A DNA stretch of 64,000 nt from Streptomyces geranii. GTDB taxonomy: Bacteria > Actinomycetota > Actinomycetes > Streptomycetales > Streptomycetaceae. This document shows positions 48,922-56,714 of the stretch, piece by piece; position 1 is the stretch's first letter; every line of letters begins with the position of its first letter. The translations under genes were made by a program, and so were the position numbers. Under the pieces are notes generated by a model. The model had not been told where the DNA came from. It saw only the letters and a list, made by a program, of their open reading frames with translations, and made no database searches. The stretch lies in contig NZ_PJME01000009.1 of the NCBI RefSeq assembly GCF_002954775.1, forward strand, positions 1 to 64,000. Direction: 5' to 3'.

Positions 48922-50027
48922 AATTCGCCTGGATCGACCTCCGCAACGTGTCCGCCGAACAGCGCGAAGCGGTCATCGACGCGGCCGTCCACGCTCGGGT
49001 GGACGGCATCGTGGACCGTGACGCGGCCACGCTCGCCACCCTGCCGGTCACCGTCAAGCGCGTCCTGGCCGGTGCCGGGCGCCCCGAGGGCGAGGGGTCC
49101 GACGACCTGATCGTGCTGCGCGAGGTCGGCGGCACCGAACAGCTGAACAAGCTCCGCTCCGAGCACCTGGCGGGCCGGAAGGACGTCGCCGGACTGGTCG
49201 ACGTCGTCGACGACCCGACGCTGAGCCTGGCCTGCGAGACGGCCATCGCCCTGCCGTACACGGTCGTGCAGTTCAAGGACCCGACGAAGATCCCGCTGGA
49301 GATCGTGATCGCGGCGGCGGACCGTTCCCCGGGCCAGCTCATCTGCCGGGCGGACGACCTGGAGGAGGCCAGGGTCATCATCGACGTACTGGAGAAGGGG
49401 TCCGAGGGTGTCCTGTTCGCGCCGCGCGACGCCAACGACGTCTTCGGGCTCGTGGAGCTGCTGCGGGTCAAGACCCCGGACCTGAGCCTGAGCACCCTGA
49501 CCGTCGAGTCGATCGAGCACCTCGGCCTGGGCGACCGGGTCTGCATCGACACCTGCACGCACTTCGAGAAGGACGAGGGCATGCTCGTCGGCTCGTACGC
49601 GCACGGGTTCGTCCTGTGTGTGAGCGAGACGCATCCGCTGCCCTACATGCCGACCCGGCCGTTCCGCATCAACGCGGGCGCGCTGCACAGCTATGTGTTC
49701 GGCCAGGACAACCGGACGAACTACCTGAGCGAGCTGAAGGCCGGGTCCGCCGTCCTCGCGGTGGGCGCCGACGGCCGTACGCGCCGGATCGTGGTGGGCC
49801 GGATCAAGCTGGAGTCCCGTCCGCTGCTGAGCATCAAGGCGGTGTCGCCGGAGGGCGTCGAGGTCAATCTGATCGTCCAGGACGACTGGCACGTCCGGGT
49901 CCTCGGCCCCGGCGCGAGCGTCCTGAACGTGACGGAACTCAAGAAGGGCGACCAGGTCCTCGGCCATGTCGCCACCGACAAGCGGCACGTCGGCTGGCCG
50001 GTCGGCGAGTTCTGCGTCGAGAAGTGA
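48918..50027 (+). CDS. griH: 3-dehydroquinate synthase II (GriH homolog)
   Basis: Archaeal-type DHQ synthase II, 369 aa, GTG 48918. NAD-dependent oxidative deamination and ring closure of ADH. In the Streptomyces branch the product is 3-amino-4-hydroxybenzoic acid (3,4-AHBA), as in the grixazone pathway. Family features: KFAWIDLR at the N terminus, GSEGVLFAPRDANDV, ESIEHLGLGDRVCIDTC, and the strongly conserved GSYAHGFVLCVSETHPLPYMP region (read in parts). It is coupled to the ADH synthase gene, as in known clusters. Confidence 0.95.
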   Translation: MKFAWIDLRNVSAEQREAVIDAAVHARVDGIVDRDAATLATLPVTVKRVLAGAGRPEGEGSDDLIVLREVGGTEQLNKLRSEHLAGRKDVAGLVDVVDDPTLSLACETAIALPYTVVQFKDPTKIPLEIVIAAADRSPGQLICRADDLEEARVIIDVLEKGSEGVLFAPRDANDVFGLVELLRVKTPDLSLSTLTVESIEHLGLGDRVCIDTCTHFEKDEGMLVGSYAHGFVLCVSETHPLPYMPTRPFRINAGALHSYVFGQDNRTNYLSELKAGSAVLAVGADGRTRRIVVGRIKLESRPLLSIKAVSPEGVEVNLIVQDDWHVRVLGPGASVLNVTELKKGDQVLGHVATDKRHVGWPVGEFCVEK

Positions 50028-50144
50028 GCGCCGGGCCCGCCGGGCCGGTGGGCCCGCGTACGGCCGCAGGTGGCCGTGCGCGGGCCACGGCACCGGCCCG
50101 GCGGGCCCGACGGGCCGGAAGGCCGGAGGGAGGGCGGCGCGGAC

Positions 50145-51578
50145 ATGACGAATGACGAGAGCTGGTGGGGCGAGCGGCTGCTGGCCGCCGCCGACCCGCG
50201 GGGGGTGTGGGCACGGTCCGGCGGTGACCCGGGGGTGTCGTCCCGGTCCGGCAGCGCGGTCACGTTCGGCGCGCTGCGGGCGGAGACGGCCCGGCTGGCC
50301 CGCACCCTCGCCTGCCACGGAATCCGCCCGGGCGCGACGGTCGCGGTGCACGGCACGCCGAGCTTCACCCAGCTGTGGTGCGTGTTCGCCCTGTGGTCGA
50401 TCGGCGCGCAGGTGATCCTGCCGGAGCCGGCGCTCGGCCGCGCGGAGCGGGCGGCGCTGCTGGAGCTGAGTGCCCCGCAGTACGTGATCAGCCTGGGCGA
50501 ACGCCACGCGGGCGAGGGCCGGTTCGTGCCCGAGTGCGAGGTGCTCGTACGCCGCGGGCGGGGCGGGCGGCCGGCGCGTACGCCCCACTGCCTGGTGCAG
50601 TTCTCCTCGGGCACCACGGGCCGCCCCAAGGCGTCGGGCCGCACGGCCGCCTCGCTGCTGACGGAGGTGGCACGGCTCGGCGCGCTCCCCCTGATGCCCA
50701 GGGCCGGCGAGGAGGTGGCGGTCCTCGAACCGGTCGCGCACTCCTTCGCGCTGATCGCGGGAGTGCTGCACGCGCTGGCGACCGGCGCGACCGCCGTCCT
50801 CCCGGCGACGGACGACAGCGCGGGGGTGGCGGCGGCCGTGGCCCGTTCCCATGTCGCCCTGGGCCGCCCGCACCACTTCGCCCGGCTCACCGAGGCCCCG
50901 CCAGGCACCACCCTGCCGTTCCTGCGCCTCGCGGTCTCCGGCGGCGACACCCTGCCGGCCGAGACCGCGGGAGCCTTCGCCCGCAGATACGGCGTCCTGG
51001 TCGGCCAGGCGTACGGCACGACCGAGACCGGCATAGTCTCCACCGACCTGGCCGGGGTGTACGGCCCGGAGTCGATCGGCGTACCGGTACCCGGCGTACG
51101 CACGAGGGTGACGGCCGGAACCCTCCAGGTCCAGGTCGAACGCTTCCCCCACCCCTACGAAGACCACGAAGACCACGACGCCGCCGATGACGACGGCTGG
51201 CTGTCGACGTACGACCTGGTCACCCGGGACCCGGCGACCGGCTCCCTGTGGCTGCGCGGCCGGGCCGGCCGGACCGCGTCCGGCGCCCGTCTGCTGGACA
51301 TCGAGGCGGTGCTGCGGGCCCACCGGCATGTCACGGAGGCGGTGGTGCTGGGTCCCGACCCGGTCGAGGCCCATGTGACGGGTTCCGCCGAACTGGCCCG
51401 CACGGACCTGTCGGCCTGGTGCCGCAGATTCCTCACGGAACAGTCGGTGCCCCGCCGCTTCCACAAGGTCCCCGAACTCCCCAGATCGGCAAGCGGCAAA
51501 CTCCTGCGCGACCGCGACCGCCTGCACGAACGGGGCTGGGCCCCACGCCCCACCACCCTGACGGGCCGCCCCCGATGA
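50145..51578 (+). CDS. ANL-family adenylating enzyme
   Basis: Acyl/aryl-adenylating enzyme, 477 aa, ATG 50145 with GGAGGGAGG upstream. Motifs: P-loop FSSGTTGRPKASGR, YGTTETG, GWLSTYDLVTRDP, catalytic Lys near the end (SASGKLLRDRDRL). Its position after the 3,4-AHBA genes suggests it activates that acid or a derived acid as AMP ester. The acceptor (carrier protein, CoA or amine) is not in the window. Short for an ANL enzyme (usual 500-550). An Asp/Glu/His-rich linker (YEDHEDHDAADDD) is odd. Confidence 0.9.
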   Translation: MTNDESWWGERLLAAADPRGVWARSGGDPGVSSRSGSAVTFGALRAETARLARTLACHGIRPGATVAVHGTPSFTQLWCVFALWSIGAQVILPEPALGRAERAALLELSAPQYVISLGERHAGEGRFVPECEVLVRRGRGGRPARTPHCLVQFSSGTTGRPKASGRTAASLLTEVARLGALPLMPRAGEEVAVLEPVAHSFALIAGVLHALATGATAVLPATDDSAGVAAAVARSHVALGRPHHFARLTEAPPGTTLPFLRLAVSGGDTLPAETAGAFARRYGVLVGQAYGTTETGIVSTDLAGVYGPESIGVPVPGVRTRVTAGTLQVQVERFPHPYEDHEDHDAADDDGWLSTYDLVTRDPATGSLWLRGRAGRTASGARLLDIEAVLRAHRHVTEAVVLGPDPVEAHVTGSAELARTDLSAWCRRFLTEQSVPRRFHKVPELPRSASGKLLRDRDRLHERGWAPRPTTLTGRPR

Positions 51579-51743
51579 CACCGACCACCCGGGGACAGCG
51601 GGCCGGCCGTGTCCCGGCGGTGGCCGGCACGGTGCCGACCCGCCCCGCCATGGCGCCGCCCCGGCACAGAGCCGACCGCACCGGAGCCTGAGACGCGGGT
51701 CGCCCGGAGGCCGCGGGCCCGCCCCGCCACCGTGTCCGACGCC

Positions 51744-51788
51744 CGGAGCCTGGCGGTACGGGGCAACTCCCCGTACCGCCAGGCTCCG
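51744..51788. terminator. Very strong bidirectional terminator
   Basis: A perfect 20-bp stem (51744-51763 with 51769-51788) and a 5-nt loop lie between the rightward adenylating gene and the leftward HpaB gene, 6 bp from the latter's stop. Confidence 0.88.
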
Positions 51789-51794
51789 TGTCCC

Positions 51795-53375
51795 TCAGCC
51801 CCACATTCCCTTTCGCCGGTCGCGCAGGTCCTTGAAGGAGTCCAGGTCGGGGACCGTCCAGCCGTCCAGGTCGTACTCCTCCATGCAGGACTCGGCGAAG
51901 CCCTTGTACGCGTCGAGCTGGCCGCTCGCCTCCTGGGCGTGCAGGATGTCCGTCCGTACCTGTTCGTGGTTGCCCGAGTAATTGCGCTCGTACAGCTCGT
52001 GCCGGCCGCCGAACTCGGTGCCGATCGCGTCCCACAGGAGTTTCATGAGCTTTACGCGGCTCACCGAGTCGTAGCCGTTCGAGCCGCGGACGTATTTGTC
52101 GAGGTACGGCCGGATCTCCGGGTTCGAGAAGTCCTCCGCGCTCGAATTGACGTAGATCAGACCGCTCGCCACGTCCTGCATGATGATTTCCTTGATGCGC
52201 GGATAGCCGATGGTCATGAACCAGCGATATGCCATTCCGTATTCCAGCCGCGGCAGCAGCGCACCGTCCTTCCACTGCTGTGGATTTCGCGCGGCGGCGT
52301 CGCTCAGGGCCCAGAACATGTTCCGCCAGGCCAGTACCTCACCGATGCGGGACTGGATGCCGCGGAAGTCCTTGCTGCCGGTCATCTCCACGGCCTTGAG
52401 CAGCAGACCGGCGATGAAGTCGATCTTCACCGCCAGCCGGATCGCGCCGTGGAAGGTGAGCCGCTCCAGGAAGCCGGACTGCGGGGCGAAGTCGTTCACC
52501 CGGTCCACGTCGCCGTAGAGGAACACGTTCTCCCAGGGGATGAGCACCTTGTCCAGCACGAAGATGGTGTCGTTCTCGTCGAGCCGGCTGGACAGCGGGT
52601 AGTCGAACGGGCTGCCCGTCGCCGCCGCGTTCGCGGCGTACGACGGCCGGCAGATCAGCTTCAGGCCGGGTGCGCCCATCGGCACCGTCGCGACCAGCGC
52701 GAACTTCTTGTCCCGCAGGGGCAGGCCGTAGTGCGAGATGAAGTTGAAGTGGGTGATGGCCGAGCCGGTGGCGACGACCTTCGCCCCGGAGACGACCAGC
52801 CCGTTGTCCGTCTCCTTCTCCACATGGACGAAGACGTCCTGCACCTGCTCGGTGGGCAGATGGCGGTCCACCGGCGGGTGGATGATCGCGTGGTTCCAGA
52901 AGAGGACCTTCTCCTGGGACTCCTTGTACCAGCGGCGCGCGTTCTCCTCGTAGGGCGCGTAGTACTCGCTGTTGGCACCCAGCGTGCCGAGGAACGCGGC
53001 CTTGTAGTCGGGGCTGCGGCCCATCCAGCCGTACGTCATCCTCGCCCACTCGGTGATCGCCGCACGGTCCGCGACCAGGTCGTCCACACTGCGCGGGGTA
53101 CGGAAGAACGCGTGCGTGAACCCGTCACCGCCGGTGTCGGTGCGGGTGGTCAGCACGTCCCGCTTCGCCGGGTCGTGCAGGGCGTTGTACAGCCGGGCCG
53201 TCATCAGCGCCGAGTTGCGGAACGCCGGGTGCGCGGTGACGTCCTTGACCCGCTCGCCGTAGAGGTAGATCTCACGGTCGTCTCGCAGGCTCTCCAGGTA
53301 CTCGTCGCCGGTCAGAGGCCGCGTCACCGGTGCGTGGGGGGCGTCGGGTCCCGCGTCGCCGTTCTGTCGCGTCAT
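51795..53375 (-). CDS. HpaB-type FADH2-dependent phenol hydroxylase
   Basis: Large component of a two-component monooxygenase, 526 aa, ATG 53375 with GGAAGAAG upstream. 4-hydroxyphenylacetate 3-hydroxylase family (HpaB, PvcC, SgcC-like). Seen: LTGDEYLESLRDDREIYLYG, ITEWARMTYGWMGRSPDYKA, HAIIHPPVDRHLP, DNGLVVSGAKVVATGSAITH and PWENVFLYGD. It uses reduced FAD from the reductase encoded upstream to hydroxylate a phenol. A substrate derived from 3,4-AHBA is likely. Confidence 0.94.
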   Translation of the reverse strand: MTRQNGDAGPDAPHAPVTRPLTGDEYLESLRDDREIYLYGERVKDVTAHPAFRNSALMTARLYNALHDPAKRDVLTTRTDTGGDGFTHAFFRTPRSVDDLVADRAAITEWARMTYGWMGRSPDYKAAFLGTLGANSEYYAPYEENARRWYKESQEKVLFWNHAIIHPPVDRHLPTEQVQDVFVHVEKETDNGLVVSGAKVVATGSAITHFNFISHYGLPLRDKKFALVATVPMGAPGLKLICRPSYAANAAATGSPFDYPLSSRLDENDTIFVLDKVLIPWENVFLYGDVDRVNDFAPQSGFLERLTFHGAIRLAVKIDFIAGLLLKAVEMTGSKDFRGIQSRIGEVLAWRNMFWALSDAAARNPQQWKDGALLPRLEYGMAYRWFMTIGYPRIKEIIMQDVASGLIYVNSSAEDFSNPEIRPYLDKYVRGSNGYDSVSRVKLMKLLWDAIGTEFGGRHELYERNYSGNHEQVRTDILHAQEASGQLDAYKGFAESCMEEYDLDGWTVPDLDSFKDLRDRRKGMWG

Positions 53376-53415
53376 GTCTTCTTCCTTGTCCGGTCAGTGA
53401 CCCAGTGGTCGGTGG

Positions 53416-53982
53416 TCATACGTGTTTGCCGGTGGCCGCCAGCGCGCCGAAGTCCGCCGCCCAGCCGTGGGCCGGCCCGTCGAGCGACCCCGTCCAGGCC
53501 GCCGAGCCGGACGGGCGGCGGAACCCGCCGAGCACCCCGGACGAGAAGACCAGCGGCTCCCCGCCGAGAGCCTCGAACTGCACCACCTCGCCGACGTGCA
53601 GCACATGGTCACCGCCGTCGTACGCGGCCCACGGGACGCAGGTGAAGTGCGCCACGGCGCCCGCGAGCCGGGGCGCGGCGGGGTCGCCCTCCCAGCGGAT
53701 CCCGGTGGCGGGTGCGTCGGCGCGGCCCGCGAAGAGCAGGGCGAGACCGTGCTGGTCCGCCGCCAGCACGTTGATCCCGAACGCGGCGCACTCCCCGAGC
53801 CGCCCGCAGCCCCGGCTGCGCCGGTCCAGGGAGACCAGGACCAGCGGCGGGCTCAGGGACACGGAGGTGAAGGAGCTGACGGTGACCCCGTGGACGGCAC
53901 TGCCGTCGCCGGTGGTCACGACGGTGACGCCCGAGGCGAACCGCCCCAGACAGTCCCGCAACGCGCGCTGTTCGAGGCCCAC
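53416..53982 (-). CDS. HpaC-type flavin reductase
   Basis: Small component supplying FADH2 or FMNH2, 188 aa. The GTG at 53982 is chosen since AGGAGGGG lies 9 nt upstream; the frame is open another 25 codons. Flavin_Reduct domain: ALRDCLGRFASGVTVVTTGD, GVTVSSFTSVSLSPPLVLVSLDRRS, FGINVLAADQ and HVLHVGEVVQFE. First gene of a two-gene leftward unit with the HpaB-type hydroxylase (40 bp apart). Divergent from the O-methyltransferase gene. Confidence 0.93.
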   Translation of the reverse strand: MGLEQRALRDCLGRFASGVTVVTTGDGSAVHGVTVSSFTSVSLSPPLVLVSLDRRSRGCGRLGECAAFGINVLAADQHGLALLFAGRADAPATGIRWEGDPAAPRLAGAVAHFTCVPWAAYDGGDHVLHVGEVVQFEALGGEPLVFSSGVLGGFRRPSGSAAWTGSLDGPAHGWAADFGALAATGKHV

Positions 53983-54122
53983 GGAAATATTCCCCCTCCT
54001 GGCGAAATGAACGTGCTGTGAAACGGAATGCAATCGGCGCGCGCTCTCCGAATGCATTGTGCGGGCATTGTTCCAGCCGCCGCTGAAGAACCGATCCAGG
54101 AATATCGACCCCCTGATTCTCC

Positions 54123-54164
54123 TTGACGGGAATCCGTCCGGCGTTCTAGCTTTCCAGACCTAGA
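54123..54164 (+). promoter_or_regulatory. Promoter and inverted repeat before O-methyltransferase
   Basis: TTGACG (54123-54128), an 18-bp gap, then TAGCTT (54147-54152), a good sigma-70-type pair. The -10 lies within TCTAG (54145-54149) and CTAGA (54160-54164), a 20-bp inverted repeat that could be an operator. The 213-bp divergent region (53983-54195) is unusually AT-rich for the window and also holds two GAATGCA direct repeats. Confidence 0.6.
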
Positions 54165-54195
54165 GCGCGATCCGACCGGAATCCAGGGGGGACCC

Positions 54196-54858
54196 ATGCG
54201 TATTCAAGTCGATGTCAACGAGGCTCTGCAGGACTATGTGGCCGATATTTCCCTGCGGGAACCCGACCTGCTCCAGGAACTCCGGATCAGGACGTCCGAA
54301 CTTCCGCTGGCCCTTATGCAGATCTCGCCCGAGCAGGGCCAGTTCATCTCGCTGCTGGTGAAGGCGACCGGGGCCAGGCGGGCGCTGGAGGTCGGGGTGT
54401 TCACCGGCTACAGCCTGCTTTCGACCGCCCTGGCCCTGCCCGAGGGCGGCAGCGTGGTCGCCCTCGACATCAGCGAGGAGTGGTCCGCCATGGCCCGCGA
54501 CTTCGCCGAGCGGGCCGGCGTCGCCGACCGGATCGACCTGCGGATCGGCGACGCCCGCACGTCCCTCGACGCCCTGCTGCTGGAGGAGGGCGCCGCCGGG
54601 TCGTTCGACTTCGTCTTCATCGACGCCGACAAGGAGAACTACGAGGCCTACTTCGAGGCCGCGCTCAAGCTCCTGCGCACCGGCGGCCTGATCGTCGTGG
54701 ACAACGTCCTCTGGCACGGCGCGGTGCTCGACGAGACCCAGCAGGACTCCGAGACGACGGCACTGCGGGCCTTCAACGCCAAGGTCCGCGACGACAAGCG
54801 GGTGGACCTGAGCGTCCTGCCGTACGCCGACGGCCTCACCTTCGCCGTCAAGCGCTGA
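54196..54858 (+). CDS. SAM-dependent O-methyltransferase, CCoAOMT type
   Basis: Class I methyltransferase of the Methyltransf_3 (caffeoyl-CoA/catechol OMT-like) family, 220 aa, ATG 54196 after CCAGGGGGG. Seen: LEVGVFTGYSLLSTALALP (SAM loop), VVALDISEEWSAMARDF, FDFVFIDADKENYEAYFE (metal-binding Asp and the D-A-D-K motif) and LIVVDNVLWHGAVLD. Such enzymes need Mg and methylate vicinal diols, which would fit a catechol or aminophenol formed by the HpaB/HpaC pair next door. Confidence 0.95.
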   Translation: MRIQVDVNEALQDYVADISLREPDLLQELRIRTSELPLALMQISPEQGQFISLLVKATGARRALEVGVFTGYSLLSTALALPEGGSVVALDISEEWSAMARDFAERAGVADRIDLRIGDARTSLDALLLEEGAAGSFDFVFIDADKENYEAYFEAALKLLRTGGLIVVDNVLWHGAVLDETQQDSETTALRAFNAKVRDDKRVDLSVLPYADGLTFAVKR

Positions 54859-54953
54859 CCGCCCGCCCGCACACCGCCCCACAACGCCCCACACCGCCCC
54901 CACGCCTCCCCCCACTCCACCTTCATCTGGCACGAGTCCCAAGAGGTATGACC

Positions 54954-56651
54954 ATGGATCAGAATCCACCCGGCATAGGACGCCGTCTCCTTCTCGCCGG
55001 CGCCGCCGGAGCGGGCGGAGCGGCGGCGCTGGGCCTGGGCGGCACGGCCCACGCGGCGGAAGCCGTGGCGGGGACGCTCGCCGACGTGGAACCGGCGCCG
55101 GCGGCCGGCCCGGTCGCCGTCACGCCCGCGGACCAGCAGTACCCGGACCTGGTGCGGGCCCTCAACGCCCGCTACACCGCGAAACCGGAGTCCGTACGCG
55201 TCGTCGACGCCCCCGGGCAGGTCGCCGCGATCGTCGCCGAGGCCGCCCGGGCGGGCAAGCGGCTCACCATCCGCAGCGGCGGGCACTGCCTGGAGGACTT
55301 CGTCTACAACCCGCAGACGCAGCTCGTCCTCGACCTGTCGAAGATGAACGGCATCTACTTCAGCGCCCGCCTCAACGCGGTGGTCGTCGAGGCGGGCGCC
55401 CAACTCCTCGACGTGTACGAGAAGTTGTACTCCACCTGGGGCGTCACCGTGCCCGGCGGCATCTGCTACTCGGTCGGCATGGGCGGCCACGTCTGCGGCG
55501 GCGGCTGGGGCATGCTCGTACGGCGCGACGGGCTGGTCGTCGACCACCTGTACGCCGTCGAGGTGGTGACCGTGGCCGCCGACGGCACGGCCAGGGCGAT
55601 CGTCGCCACCCGCGAGGCCGACGACCCCCACCGCGAGCTGTGGTGGGCCCACACCGGCGGGGGCGGCGGCAACTTCGGCGTCGTCACCCGCTACTACTTC
55701 CGCTCCCCGAACGCCACCGGCACCGACCCGCGCAAGCTGCTGCCCAAGCCGCCCGCGGAGGTCCTCTTCAGCGCGGTGTCCTGGTCCTGGAGCGACCTGA
55801 CGAAGGACGAGTTCGTCCGGCTCGTACGCAACTACGCCTCCTGGCACGTCGCCAACATCGGGGCGGACAGCCCCACCCGCTTCCTCACCAGCTTCCTGCT
55901 GCTCAACCACCGCTCCAACGGCCAGATCGGCATGATCACCCAGGTCGACGCGGCGGCCCCCGACGCCCAGGGCATGCTCGACGCCTACCTCACGCACATG
56001 AGCGGCGGCATCAACACCGAACCAGGCGCGCTGACCGAGCAGATGGGCGACATGGGCCCCATGCCGCAGTTCGCCGCACCCCGCCGGCTGCCCTGGCTGC
56101 AGGCCACCCGTTTCGCGGGCACCACCAACCCGCTGCTCAACGACCCGACCCTGCGCGCCGAGTACAAGTCGGCGTACATGAGAGCCGACTTCCCGCAGCG
56201 GCAGGCGGAGGCGCTGTACAAGCACCTCTCCCGCACGGACATCGACAACCCGAAGATCAACATCCAGCTGACCCCCTACGGCGGCCGGACCAACGCCGTC
56301 CGCGAGGCGGACACCGCGCTGCCGCACCGGGGGGCGGCGTTCAAGATGCTCTGGTCGGTCCTGTGGAACGAGCCGGCGGACGACGCCAAGTACATCGCGT
56401 GGACCCGGGAGAGCTACGAGGAGACGTACGCCGACACCGGCGGCGTACCCGTCCCGAACGCCGTGACCGACGGCTGCTACGTCAACTACCCGGACGCCGA
56501 CCTCAGCGACCCGCAGCGCAACCGGTCGGGGGTCGGCTGGGCGACGCTCTACTACAAGGGCAACTACCGCCGCCTCCAGCAGGTGAAGGCGAAGTACGAC
56601 CCCGGCAACTTCTTCCGCCACCGTCAGTCCGTGGAACTCCCCGCGCCCTGA
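54954..56651 (+). CDS. Tat-exported bicovalent FAD oxidase 1 (BBE-like)
   Basis: Berberine-bridge-enzyme-type oxidoreductase, 565 aa. The ATG at 54954 has AAGAGG 7 nt upstream; an ATG at 54948 is too close to it. Twin-arginine signal (GRRLLLAGAAGAGG), then the FAD domain. His111 (RSGGH) and Cys171 (GGICYSVGMGGH) are the two residues expected to hold FAD covalently, 60 apart as against 62 in BBE. C-terminal YYKGNYRRLQQVKAKYDPGN is the BBE tail. Oxidises an alcohol or phenolic substrate with O2, outside the cell. Confidence 0.93.
   Translation: MDQNPPGIGRRLLLAGAAGAGGAAALGLGGTAHAAEAVAGTLADVEPAPAAGPVAVTPADQQYPDLVRALNARYTAKPESVRVVDAPGQVAAIVAEAARAGKRLTIRSGGHCLEDFVYNPQTQLVLDLSKMNGIYFSARLNAVVVEAGAQLLDVYEKLYSTWGVTVPGGICYSVGMGGHVCGGGWGMLVRRDGLVVDHLYAVEVVTVAADGTARAIVATREADDPHRELWWAHTGGGGGNFGVVTRYYFRSPNATGTDPRKLLPKPPAEVLFSAVSWSWSDLTKDEFVRLVRNYASWHVANIGADSPTRFLTSFLLLNHRSNGQIGMITQVDAAAPDAQGMLDAYLTHMSGGINTEPGALTEQMGDMGPMPQFAAPRRLPWLQATRFAGTTNPLLNDPTLRAEYKSAYMRADFPQRQAEALYKHLSRTDIDNPKINIQLTPYGGRTNAVREADTALPHRGAAFKMLWSVLWNEPADDAKYIAWTRESYEETYADTGGVPVPNAVTDGCYVNYPDADLSDPQRNRSGVGWATLYYKGNYRRLQQVKAKYDPGNFFRHRQSVELPAP
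55533..55692. repeat. Gene-conversion patch 1, copy A
   Basis: 160 bp that match 57288-57447 in the second BBE-like gene with three differences by my reading, while flanking parts of the genes are much less alike. Covers the end of the FAD domain. Confidence 0.85.
56427..56495. repeat. Gene-conversion patch 2, copy A
   Basis: 69 bp identical to 58179-58247 in the second BBE-like gene, coding for YADTGGVPVPNAVTDGCYVN and the following YPD. Confidence 0.85.
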
Positions 56652-56714
56652 TACCCCCCCCGCACCGACACCCGCCAGGGCACAACCACGCTTGATCACC
56701 GAGGAGTTGAGGAC

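Noticed and set aside
48480..51581. 1033-codon open frame on the minus strand
   Set aside because: It is the antisense shadow of griI, griH and the adenylating gene. High GC third positions leave the opposite frame open. The product is Gly/Arg/His-rich without any known domain.
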